Below, one piece after another: positions 11,012 through 22,627 of a stretch of DNA of 64,000 bases. Position numbers and translations under genes: made by a program. The notes beneath the pieces are model-generated. The model worked only from the letters and a program-made list of their open reading frames with translations, was not told the origin of the DNA and made no database searches. Source of the stretch: Cichorium intybus (lineage: Eukaryota > Streptophyta > Magnoliopsida > Asterales > Asteraceae). How positions within the stretch are numbered: position 1 is the first letter of the stretch; each line of letters begins with the position of its first letter. The DNA lies in NCBI GenBank assembly GCA_023525715.1, contig CM042012.1, positions 52,286,504 through 52,350,503 of the forward strand, in the 5' to 3' direction.

Positions 11012-12996
11012 GACGCATGATATCCTAATTTTTGCAAGACACTATGCACATATAAAAACTATAATAGAGAATTTAGGAATTTATATATGGAATGTAAGCC
11101 ATTATAAACAAAATTTTCTCGACATATATTTTATAAATTAAACGGTTTGGATATCTAAATTACTTTAAAAATACTAACCAATACAAATCACAACGATCAA
11201 CATGAAAACTTGGTAAGGACTTCTAGATTGAACCATTTTATATGTTTGTTGAGTGAAAATAGATTGTGGGTACTCAAGTTATATGTATCACTAAAGGTTA
11301 TGTGGTATATAAATATAGTTTATGTGAATATATAAACATGGCAAAACAATTATACCAATTACAATGCATTTAGTTCATATCTCTACATCAATTTTGTAAA
11401 TACAAATTAAAACATACCAATGGCTTCAAAAGGTTTACTAAGAATGCAACTCGGGAATACCTTTTAATTGAAAAGCTTAATTACGATTAATTTGATAAAT
11501 ATATTTTCAGTTACTTTTTGGGTAATAAAGTCGAGTCCATATTTATGCTCATTCTCTTCAATTACTAGAACAGCTAGTATATCTAAAACTGAACATATAA
11601 AACCAAAAGTATGAACCCTACAATGGTTTGCCATACACCCCAAATTGGCGTTGGAGCTTGTTTAAGATGGTCTCGAAGTTTGGTAAATTCCATAAATTTA
11701 GTTCAAACCATTCCTAGGATGAACCCAACCATTTTCAACGCATTGACATGGTCAAAAAATTCTAAACCTATTTTATACATCCCAAATATCACTAAATTTA
11801 ATCACTAAAAACTTTTACCGACAAACTACAATAGAGATATAAAAAATTACCTTCCACGTTGTTCAAGTAACTTCTGAGGTTTTATTTGCTTGTTCAAATT
11901 ACAACAAATAGAATTTAATTAACATACGGTTTATTGTATTTCATGATTTCAAACTAGATTATACATTTATGGTGATAATCTACTAATACAATCAATTCCA
12001 ACACATAATCTAGGTACATAGTCCTCAAGTGAATTCCATATCATCGTTATAAGTTTGAAATTAATCGAATGTAAAATTCAAATTTACTTGCATTTCATTT
12101 TGCATTAATAAACCTCATTTGGTATTCAAAAACACATTTCTAAATTAATACGACCACAAATTCATGATCTATGGTCCCAAGAATATTAATTCCTCAACAT
12201 AGGGTTCGTAAAATCCCAAAATTCACAATTAAACTTCAAATAACAATTAGTAGAAAAAGTTGATGATAGATTGACGAAGTATTGATGAAACCTAAATTCA
12301 AAACTCAATTAAACATCCAAACCACCAAAGGATTTGGGATTCTGGAAAGTAGCAAAACCCTTGGTTACAACTTATATGAAAATAGGTAGTAATTCTACCT
12401 TCTAATTCTTCTATGAGAAGTCCATAGTTTACAATCATTAAATGTTACTAAAAACATATTACGACATTCTTTCAAAAGTCAAATAACCAATCTCCACTTC
12501 CATCAACTCTGGAGTTCGTTCATCACAAGTGAGGTGGAAAGAGAGCATAAGCTCTAATCATTTGTCAATAGAGGTATTAAACCTCTTAAGTTTCATTCCT
12601 TGTCATTTGACCAATAATTGGCCATAACCACTAAGGAACCTCCAAAGCTTGCTAACTGAATGCTAACCATAACTTTTTAACATTTAACTTAAAATATAAA
12701 TTAATTATTGAAATTGTTAAATTTTGCTTACATTTTTACCATTCTAGATGATTCTTATTACCTATTTGTTTTATTTATTTAGTTTAATGATTTTTAAATT
12801 AGCCCTAAATTTTGATGTCAAGGTCTCCCTTTGAGTTTCTTCTTAGTTTCTGTTACGCGAAAATCACAACATAATGACAATCAGTTGGTTGTTATATATA
12901 ACATGTCGAAAAGTAAAAAAAGAATTCATTACCACGTGTCGTTATATCGGTCGCTTTTACCGAGGGTAAAACTACAAAGCTTATTTTTCATCAATA

Positions 12997-13253
12997 GTAG
13001 AAGTATCGTAGCCATTAATTTGAACAACATAAATTGGTTTTGCAATCCCATCGAGGCATCCTACAAATGCATAAGCTCCTAGGTTCGGGGTAATTATTTT
13101 TACAATCTACTTTGTTGTTTAAAAAGTAGAAGTACGGTAGCCATTAATTTGAACAACATAAATTTGTTTTGCAATCCCATCGAGGCATCCTACAAATGCA
13201 TAAGCTTCTAGGTTCGAGTAATTATTTTTACAATCTACTTTGTTGTTTAAAAA
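12997..13253 (+). repeat. 129-bp internal direct duplication (unit 1; present in every array unit)
   Basis: Two adjacent copies (12997-13125 and 13126-13253), each running from AGAAGTA...GTAGCCATTAATTTG through TTTGTTGTTTAAAAA, differing at a few bases (TTGG/TTTG, CTCC/TTCT, GGGG/GAG). Units B (about 50545) and C (about 54010) have a single copy, so the duplication preceded array growth. Confidence 0.85.
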
Positions 13254-13737
13254 GGAAGTACATCAGTTTATGTCCTATAGAAAATACCAAGCATATTAGA
13301 GTAAAAACTTTAATTTCTTGTTTATCTAAAGATAAAATATTTTTATTAGCTTATGGAAATTGTCATTCATTTATTAAGTTTCCTTGAGGTTCCCTTTTTA
13401 TTTTCTACTAGGACCGGTTCATATTTTCTCGAATTTTGATTTCACTTCAAGCTTGCAGGGCACAGTCACCATGTTTTGATAACTACAAAATTCATGGGAT
13501 TTCAAATCCTTCAAAGCAAACTACTATTTGAGTTACTCATGGAATTTAAAGGACATACTCGTATCAGAAGATATTACATAACAGAATACCATATTGTATT
13601 ATTCAGAAATTATGGTTAATAGGAGTTACAATCATTTATCACTCCTTAATTTCACACTATAAATAAGAAATCAAAAGATCTCTTATATCCTTTAATTACG
13701 TATGTAACTTCTAATAAAAAAGAGATCCACATAAGTT

Positions 13738-13959
13738 TTAGCACAGGCAATGACAAAGATTGTGGTCCCATTTTCTATAATGCCCACCCTTTCCGTTACT
13801 GCAATTTTCCATGCAATATTTGTCACAATTTTGCATATCATGTAGTTTATTTGCATTACATTCCATTTTAACATCATGACAACACTTATCGGCAGCCATG
13901 AGTGGTCTCTAACATTGTGCTACATAAAACGCCAACAAAATACTTAAAAAATAATGCAT
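13738..13959 (-). pseudogene. DEFL pseudogene, array unit 1
   Basis: The 222-bp frame matches the intact copy at 51694 without indels. Codon 17 (Trp in the intact copy) is TAG, just after the signal-peptide core MHYFLSILLAFYVAQC. Cys61 is Tyr and Thr63 is Lys. The other nine mature cysteines and the CHCLC end remain. The TATA box upstream is retained. These lesions are shared by all 13 array copies; only additional changes are noted for the others. Confidence 0.85.
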
Positions 13960-15429
13960 TTAATATATGGCTTATATATACAAGTAGGTAAGACAGCAAA
14001 ACCAATGAAATACTGCAATTTCAAAATTAAGAAATTACTTAATAATTCTAGTTTATATAGACCCACGATATCCTAATTTTTGCAAGACAGTATGCACATA
14101 TAAAAACTATAATAGAGAATTTAGGAATTTATAGATGGAATGTAAACCATTATAAATAAAATTTTCTCGACATATATTTTATTAATTGAACGGTTTGGAA
14201 ATAGTTTATGTGAATAGGTAAATATGGAAAACCAATTATAACAATTACAGTGCATTTAGTTCGTATCTCTACATTCCACAAATGATAAATGAATTTTGTA
14301 AATACAAATTAAAACATACCAATGGCTTCAAAATGTTTACTAAGAATGCAACTCGGACATAACTTTTATTTGGAAAGCTTAATTACGACTAATTTGAGAA
14401 ATATATTTTCAGTTACTTTTTGGGTAATAAAGTCAGTTCATATTTATGGTCATTTTTCTTCGATTACTAGAACATCTAGTATATATAAAATTGAACATAT
14501 AAAACCCAAAGTATGACCAATAAAATGGCTTGCCATACGCCCCAAATTGGCGTTGAAGTGTGTTAAAGATACTCTCAAAGTTTGGTAAACTCCTTAAATT
14601 TAGTTCAAACCATTCCTAAGATGAACACAACCATTTTCAACGCCTTGGCATGGTCAAATAAATTCTAAAACTATTTTATACATCCCAAATAACACTAAAT
14701 TTAATCATCAAAAACTTTTACCGACAAACTACAATAGAGATAAAAAAAATTACCTTCCACATTCTTCAAGTAAGTTGAGAATTTTTTTTTTACAAATTAC
14801 CACAAATAGAAATTGACATTTATTGTATTTCATGATTTCAAACTAGATTATACATTTATGTTGATAATCGACTAATATAATCAATTCCAACACATAATCT
14901 AGGTACATAGTCCTCAAGTGAATGTCATATCATCGTTATAAGTTTGAAATTAATCGAACGAAAAATTCAAATTTACTTGCATTTCATTTTGGATTAATAA
15001 ACCTCATTTGGTATTCAAAAACACATTTCTAAATTAATATGACAACAAATTCATGATCTATGGTCCCAAGAATATTAATTCCTCAACATAGTGTTCATAA
15101 TGTCCCAAAATTCACAAGTAAACTTCAAATAAGAATTAGTAGAAGAAGTTGATGATAGATTGACGAAGTATTGATGAAACCTAAATTCAAAACTCAATTA
15201 AACATCCAAACCACCAAAGGATTTTGGATTCTAGGAAGGAGCAAAACCCTAGGTTACAACTTATAAGAAAATAGGTAGTAATCTACCTTCGAATTCTTCT
15301 ATGAGCCATCCATAGTTTACAATCATTAAATGTTATTAAAAATCTATTACGACGTTCTTTCAAAATTCAAATAACCAATCTCCACTTCCATCAACTCTCA
15401 AGTTCGTTCATCACAAGTGAGGTGGAAAG

Positions 15430-15511
15430 AGAGCTTAAGCTCTAATCATTTGTCAGTAGAGGTATTAAACCTCTTACGTTCCATTCCTTATCATTTGACC
15501 AATAATTGGTC
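15430..15511. repeat. Cluster of three palindromes (unit 2 shown; one cluster per unit)
   Basis: AGAGCTTAAGCTCT (15430-15443, perfect 14-bp palindrome), AGAGGT-ATTAA-ACCTCT (15458-15474, 6-bp stem) and GACCAAT-A-ATTGGTC (15497-15511, 7-bp arms) lie within 82 bp. The cluster recurs in every unit. In units 9, 10 and 11 (about 38575, 41460, 44343) a 6-bp deletion removes the left arm of the second one. In unit A the first and third are imperfect. Confidence 0.7.
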
Positions 15512-16625
15512 ATAACCACTAAGGAACATCCAAAGGTTGCTAAGTGAACGCTAACCTTAACTTTTTAACATTTGACTTCAAAATATAAATTAATTCCTGA
15601 AATTATTAAATTTATTTACATTTTGACCATTCTAGATTATTCTTATTACCTATTTGTTTTATTTAATTAGTTTAATGAATTTTAGATTAGCCCTAAATTT
15701 TGATGTCATGGTCTCCCTTTGAGTTTCTTCTTAGTTTCTGTTACGCGAAAATCACAACATAATGACAATCAGTTGGTTGTTATATATAACATGTCGAAAA
15801 GTAAAAAAAGAATTCATTACCACGTGTCGTTATATCGGTCGCTTTTACCGAGGGTAAAACTACAAAGCTTATTTTTCATCAATAGTAGAAGTACCGTAGC
15901 CATTAATTTGAACAACATAAATTGGTTTTGCAATCCCATCGAGGCATCCTACAAATGCATAAGCTCCTAGGTCCGGGGTAATTATTTTTACAATCTACTT
16001 TGTTGTTTAAAAAGTAGAAGTACGGTAGCCATTAATTTGAACAACATAAATTTGTTTTGCAATCCCATCGAGGCATCCTACAAATGCATAAGCTTCTAGG
16101 TTCGAGTAATTATTTTTACAATCTACTTTGTTGTTTAAAAAGGAAGTACAACAGTTTATGTCCTATAGAAAATACCAAGCATATTAGAGTAAAAACTTTA
16201 ATTTCTTGTTTATCTAAAGATAAAATATTTTTATTAGCTTATGGAAATTGTCATTCATTTCTTAAGTTTCCTTGAGGTTCCCTTTTTATTTTCTACTAGG
16301 ACCGGTTCATATTTTCTCGAATTTTGATTTCACTTCAAGCTTGCAGAGCACAGTCACCATGTTTTGATAACTACAAAATTCATGGGATTTCAAATCCTTC
16401 AAAGCAAACTACTATTTGATTTACTCATGGAATTTAAAGGACATACTCATATCAGAACATATTACATAACAGAATACCATATTGTATTATTCAGAAATTA
16501 TAGTTAATAGGAGTTACAATCATTTATCACTCCTTAATTTCACACTATAAATAAGAAATCAAAAGATCTCTTATATCCTTTAATTACGTATGTAACTTCT
16601 AATAAAAAAGAGATCCACATAAGTT

Positions 16626-16847
16626 TCAGCACAGGCAATGACAAAGATTGTGGTCCCATTTTCTATAATGCCCACCCTTTCCGTTACTGCAATTTTCCAT
16701 GCAATATTTGTCACAATTTTGCATATCATGTAGTTTATTTGCATTACATTCCATTTTAACATCATGACAACACTTATCGGCAGCCATGAGTGGTCTCTAA
16801 CATTGTGCTACATAAAACGCCAACAAAATACTTAAAAAATAATGCAT
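16626..16847 (-). pseudogene. DEFL pseudogene, array unit 2
   Basis: Shared TAG at codon 17 and Cys61Tyr. The terminal stop is TGA instead of TAA, a variant shared only with unit 4. Confidence 0.82.
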
Positions 16848-19515
16848 TTAATATATGGCTTATATATACAAGTAGGTAAGACAGCAAAATCAATGAAATA
16901 CTGCAATTTCAAAATTAAGAAATTACTTAATAATTCTAGTTTATATAGACCCACGATATCCTAATTTTTGCAAGACACTATGCACATATAAAAACTATAA
17001 TAGAGAATTTAGGAATTTATAGATGGAATGTAAACCATTATAAATAAAATTTTCTCGACATATATTTTATTAATTGAACGGTTTGGAAATAGTTTATGTG
17101 AATAGGTAAATATGGAAAACCAATTATAACAATTAAAGTGCATTTAGTTCGTATCTCTACATTCCACAAATGATAAATGAATTTTGTAAATACAAATTAA
17201 AACATACCAATGGCTTCAAAAGGTTTACTAAGAATGCAACTCGGACATACCTTTTATTTGGAAAGCTTAATTACGACTAATTTGAGAAATATATTTTCAG
17301 TTACTTTTTGGGTAATAAAGTCAGTTCATATTTATGGTCATTTTTCTTCGATTACTAGAACATCTAGTATATATAAAATTGAACATATAAAACCCAAAGT
17401 ATGACCAACAAAATGGCTTGCCATACGCCCCAAATTGGGGTTGAAGTGTGTTAAAGATACTCTCAAAGTTTGGTAAACTCCTTAAATTTAGTTCAAACCA
17501 TTCCTAAGATGAACACAACCATTTTCAACGCCTTGGCATGGCCAAATAAATTCTAAAACTATTTTATACATCCCAAATAACACTAAATTTAATCATCAAA
17601 AACTTTTACCGACAAACTACAATAGAGATAAAAAAAATTACCTTCCACATTCTTCAAGTAAGTTGAGAATTTTTTTTTTTTACAAATTACCACAAATAGA
17701 AATTGACATTTATTGTATTTCATGATTTCAAACTAGATTATACATTTATGTTGATAATCGACTAATATAATCAATTCCAACACATAATCTAGGTACATAG
17801 TCCTCAAGTGAATGCCATATCATCGTTCTAAGTTTGAAATTAATCGAACGAAAAATTCAAATTTACTTGCATTTCATTTTGGATTAATAAACCTCATTTG
17901 GTATTCAAAAACACATTTCTAAATTAATATGACAACAAATTCATGATCTATGGTCCCAAGAATATTAATTCCTCAACATAGTGTTCATAATGTCCCAAAA
18001 TTCACAAGTAAACTTCAAATAAGAATTAGTAGAAGAAGTTGATGATAGATTGACGAAGTATTGATGAAACCTAAATTCAAAACTCAATTAAACATCCAAA
18101 CCACCAAAGGATTTTGGATTCTAGGAAGGAGCAAAACCCTAGGTTACAACTTATAAGAAAATAGGTAGTAATCTACCTTCGAATTCTTCTATGAGCCATC
18201 CATAGTTTACAATCATTAAATGTTATTAAAAATCTATTACGACGTTCTTTCAAAATTCAAATAACCAATCTCCACTTCCATCAACTCTCAAGTTCGTTCA
18301 TCACAAGTGAGGTGGAAAGAGAGCTTAAGCTCTAATCATTTGTCAGTAGAGGTATTAAACCTCTTACGTTCCATTCCTTATCATTTGACCAATAATTGGT
18401 CATAACCACTAAGGAACATCCAAAGGTTGCTAAGTGAACGCTAACCTTAACTTTTTAACATTTGACTTCAAAATATAAATTAATTCCTGAAATTATTAAA
18501 TTTATTTACATTTTGACCATTCTAGATTATTCTTATTACCTATTTGTTTTATTTAATTAGTTTAATGAATTTTAGATTAGCCCTAAATTTTGATGTCAAG
18601 GTCTCCCTTTGAGTTTCTTCTTAGTTTCTGTTACGCGAAAATCACAACATAATGACAATCAGTTGGTTGTTATATATAACATGTCGAAAAGTAAAAAAAG
18701 AATTCATTACCACGTGTCGTTATATCGGTCGCTTTTACCGAGGGTAAAACTACAAAGCTTATTTTTCATCAATAGTAGAAGTATCGTAGCCATTAATTTG
18801 AACAACATAAATTGGTTTTGCAATCCCATCGAGGCATCCTACAAATGCATAAGCTCCTAGGTTCGGGGTAATTATTTTTACAATCTACTTTGTTGTTTAA
18901 AAAGTAGAAGTACGGTAGCCATTAATTTGAACAACATAAATTTGTTTTGCAATCCCATCGAGGCATCCTACAAATGCATAAGCTTCTAGGTTCGAGTAAT
19001 TATTTTTACAATTTACTTTGTTTTTTAAAAAGGAAGTACATCAGTTTATGTCCTATAGAAAATACCAAGCATATTAGAGTAAAAACTTTAATTTCTTGTT
19101 TATCTAAAGATAAAATATTTTTATTAGCTTATGGAAATTGTCATTCATTTATTAAGTTTCCTTGAGGTTCCCTTTTTATTTTCTACTAGGACCGGTTCAT
19201 ATTTTCTCGAATTTTGATTTCACTTCAAGCTTGCAGGGCACAGTCACCATGTTTTGATAACTACAAAATTCATGGGATTTCAAATCCTTCAAAGCAAACT
19301 ACTATTTGAGTTACTCATGGAATTTAAAGGACATACTCGTATCAGAAGATATTACATAACAGAATACCATATTGTATTATTCAGAAATTATGGTTAATAG
19401 GAGTTACAATCATTTATCACTCCTTAATTTCACACTATAAATAAGAAATCAAAAGATCTCTTATATCCTTTAATTACGTATGTAACTTCTAATAAAAAAG
19501 AGATCCACATAAGTT

Positions 19516-19737
19516 TTAGCACAGGCAATGACAAAGATTGTGGTCCCATTTTCTATAATGCCCACCCTTTCCGTTACTGCAATTTTCCATGCAATATTTG
19601 TCACAATTTTGCATATCATGTAGTTTATTTGCATTACATTCCATTTTAACATCATGACAACACTTATCGGCAGCCATGAGTGGTCTCTAACATTTTGCTA
19701 CATAAAACGCCAACAAAATACTTAAAAAATAATGCAT
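19516..19737 (-). pseudogene. DEFL pseudogene, array unit 3
   Basis: Shared TAG at codon 17 and Cys61Tyr; in addition Gln15 is Lys, and there is one extra base just upstream of the ATG. Confidence 0.82.
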
Positions 19738-22405
19738 TTTAATATATGGCTTATATATACAAGTAGGTAAGACAGCAAAATCAATGAAATACTGCAATTT
19801 CAAAATTAAGAAATTACTTAATAATTCTAGTTTATATAGACCCACGATATCCTAATTTTTGCAAGACACTATGCACATATAAAAACTATAATAGAGAATT
19901 TAGGAATTTATAGATGGAATGTAAACCATTATAAATAAAATTTTCTCGACATATATTTTATTAATTGAACGGTTTGGAAATAGTTTATGTGAATAGGTAA
20001 ATATGGAAAACCAATTATAACAATTAAAGTGCATTTAGTTCGTATCTCTACATTCCACAAATGATAAATGAATTTTGTAAATACAAATTAAAACATACCA
20101 ATGGCTTCAAAAGGTTTACTAAGAATGCAACTCGGACATACCTTTTATTTGGAAAGCTTAATTACGACTAATTTGAGAAATATATTTTCAGTTACTTTTT
20201 GGGTAATAAAGTCAGTTCATATTTATGGTCATTTTTCTTCGATTACTAGAACATCTAGTATATATAAAATTGAACATATAAAACCCAAAGTATGACCAAC
20301 AAAATGGCTTGCCATACGCCCCAAATTGGCGTTGAAGTGTGTTAAAGATACTCTCAAAGTTTGGTAAACTCCTTAAATTTAGTTCAAACCATTCCTAAGA
20401 TGAACACAACCATTTTCAACGCCTTGGCATGGCCAAATAAATTCTAAAACTATTTTATACATCCCAAATAACACTAAATTTAATCATCAAAAACTTTTAC
20501 CGACAAACTACAATAGAGATAAAAAAAATTACCTTCCACATTCTTCAAGTAAGTTGAGAATTTTTTTTTTTACAAATTACCACAAATAGAAATTGACATT
20601 TATTGTATTTCATGATTTCAAACTAGATTATACATTTATGTTGATAATCGACTAATATAATCAATTCCAACACATAATCTAGGTACATAGTCCTCAAGTG
20701 AATGCCATATCATCGTTATAAGTTTGAAATTAATCGAACGAAAAATTCAAATTTACTTGCATTTCATTTTGGATTAATAAACCTCATTTGGTATTCAAAA
20801 ACACATTTCTAAATTAATATGACAACAAATTCATGATCTATGGTCCCAAGAATATTAATTCCTCAACATAGTGTTCATAATGTCCCAAAATTCACAAGTA
20901 AACTTCAAATAAGAATTAGTAGAAGAAGTTGATGATAGATTGACGAAGTATTGATGAAACCTAAATTCAAAACTCAATTAAACATCCAAACCACCAAAGG
21001 ATTTTGGATTCTAGGAAGGAGCAAAACCCTAGGTTACAACTTATAAGAAAATAGGTAGTAATCTACCTTCGAATTCTTCTATGAGCCATCCATAGTTTAC
21101 AATCATTAAATGTTATTAAAAATCTATTACGACGTTCTTTCAAAATTCAAATAACCAATCTCCACTTCCATCAACTCTCAAGTTCGTTCATCACAAGTGA
21201 GGTGGAAAGAGAGCTTAAGCTCTAATCATTTGTCAGTAGAGGTATTAAACCTCTTACGTTCCATTCCATATCATTTGACCAATAATTGGTCATAACCACT
21301 AAGGAACATCCAAAGGTTGCTAAGTGAACGCTAACCTTAACTTTTTAACATTTGACTTCAAAATATAAATTAATTCCTGAAATTATTAAATTTATTTACA
21401 TTTTGACCATTCTAGATTATTCTTATTACCTATTTGTTTTATTTAATTAGTTTAATGAATTTTAGATTAGCCCTAAATTTTGATGTCATGGTCTCCCTTT
21501 GAGTTTCTTCTTAGTTTCTGTTACGCGAAAATCACAACATAATGACAATCAGTTGGTTGTTATATATAACATGTCGAAAAGTAAAAAAAGAATTCATTAC
21601 CACGTGTCGTTATATCGGTCGCTTTTACCGAGGGTAAAACTACAAAGCTTATTTTTCATCAATAGTAGAAGTATCGTAGCCATAAATTTGAACAACATAA
21701 ATTGGTTTTGCAATCCCATCGAGGCATCCTACAAATGCATAAGCTCCTAGGTTCGGGGTAATTATTTTTACAATCTACTTTGTTGTTTAAAAAGTAGAAG
21801 TACGGTAGCCATTAATTTGAACAGCATAAATTTGTTTTGCAATCCCATCGAGGCATCCTACAAATGCATAAGCTTCTAGGTTCGAGTAATTATTTTTACA
21901 ATCTACTTTGTTGTTTAAAAAGGAAGTACAAAAGTTTATGTCCTATAGAAAATACCAAGCATATTAGAGTAAAAACTTTAATTTCTTGTTTATCTAAAGA
22001 TAAAATATTTTTATTAGCTTATGGAAATTGTCATTCATTTCTTAAGTTTCCTTGAGGTTCCCTTTTTATTTTCTACTAGGACCGGTTCATATTTTCTCGA
22101 ATTTTGATTTCACTTCAAGCTTGCAGAGCACAGTCACCATGTTTTGATAACTACAAAATTCATGGGATTTCAAATCCTTCAAAGCAAACTACTATTTGAG
22201 TTACTCATGGAATTTAAAGGACATACTCATATCAGAACATATTACATAACAGAATACCATATTGTATTATTCAGAAATTATAGTTAATAGGAGTTACAAT
22301 CATTTATCACTCCTTAATTTCACACTATAAATAAGAAATCAAAAGATCTCTTATATCCTTTAATTACGTATGTAACTTCTAATAAAAAAGAGATCCACAT
22401 AAGTT

Positions 22406-22627
22406 TCAGCACAGGCAATGACAAAGATTGTGGTCCCATTTTCTATAATGCCCACCCTTTCCGTTACTGCAATTTTCCATGCAATATTTGTCACAATTTT
22501 GCATATCATGTAGTTTATTTGCATTACATTCCATTTTAACATCATGACAACACTTATCGGCAGCCATGAGTGGTCTCTAACATTGTGCTACATAAAACGC
22601 CAACAAAATACTTAAAAAATAATGCAT
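22406..22627 (-). pseudogene. DEFL pseudogene, array unit 4
   Basis: Shared TAG at codon 17 and Cys61Tyr. The terminal stop is TGA as in unit 2. Confidence 0.82.

Larger units (their letters stand above)
10663..12830 (-). repeat. DEFL unit A (diverged, left flank of the array)
   Basis: Homologous to the 2.89-kb units but visibly diverged, and missing its left part, where the Athila-type LTR joins. It keeps about 160 bp (11151-11314) between CGGTTTGG and ATAGTTTATG that all 13 array units lack but units B and C retain. Divergence drops sharply at about 12800-12830, where the array begins. Confidence 0.85.

Noticed and set aside
12831..13082. 83-codon plus-strand frame repeated in most array units
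   Set aside because: It starts at TTG, not ATG. It is open only because the units are near-identical, breaks in units 8 and 13 and in flanking units B and C, and resembles no protein family.
13169..13387. 72-codon plus-strand frame repeated in most array units
   Set aside because: TTG start; lies over the second copy of the 129-bp duplication; lost in units 10-12 by a single base change.
13692..13877. 61-codon minus-strand frame (MMLKWNV...) open in all array units
   Set aside because: It is the DEFL coding region read one base out of frame; conservation follows from unit identity and the encoded sequence has no recognisable features.
14322..14516. 64-codon plus-strand frame starting MASK... 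in several units
   Set aside because: It has an ATG, but a 1-bp insertion (AGTCGAGTTC) kills it in units 7, 8, 9, 11, 12 and 13, and it is broken in A, B and C. No constraint is visible.
15497..15511. GACCAATAATTGGTC palindrome as a CCAAT-type promoter element or transcription terminator
   Set aside because: It lies about 1.3 kb from the DEFL start in the unit with no TATA box nearby, and plant Pol II genes do not use hairpin terminators. Kept only as part of the palindrome cluster.
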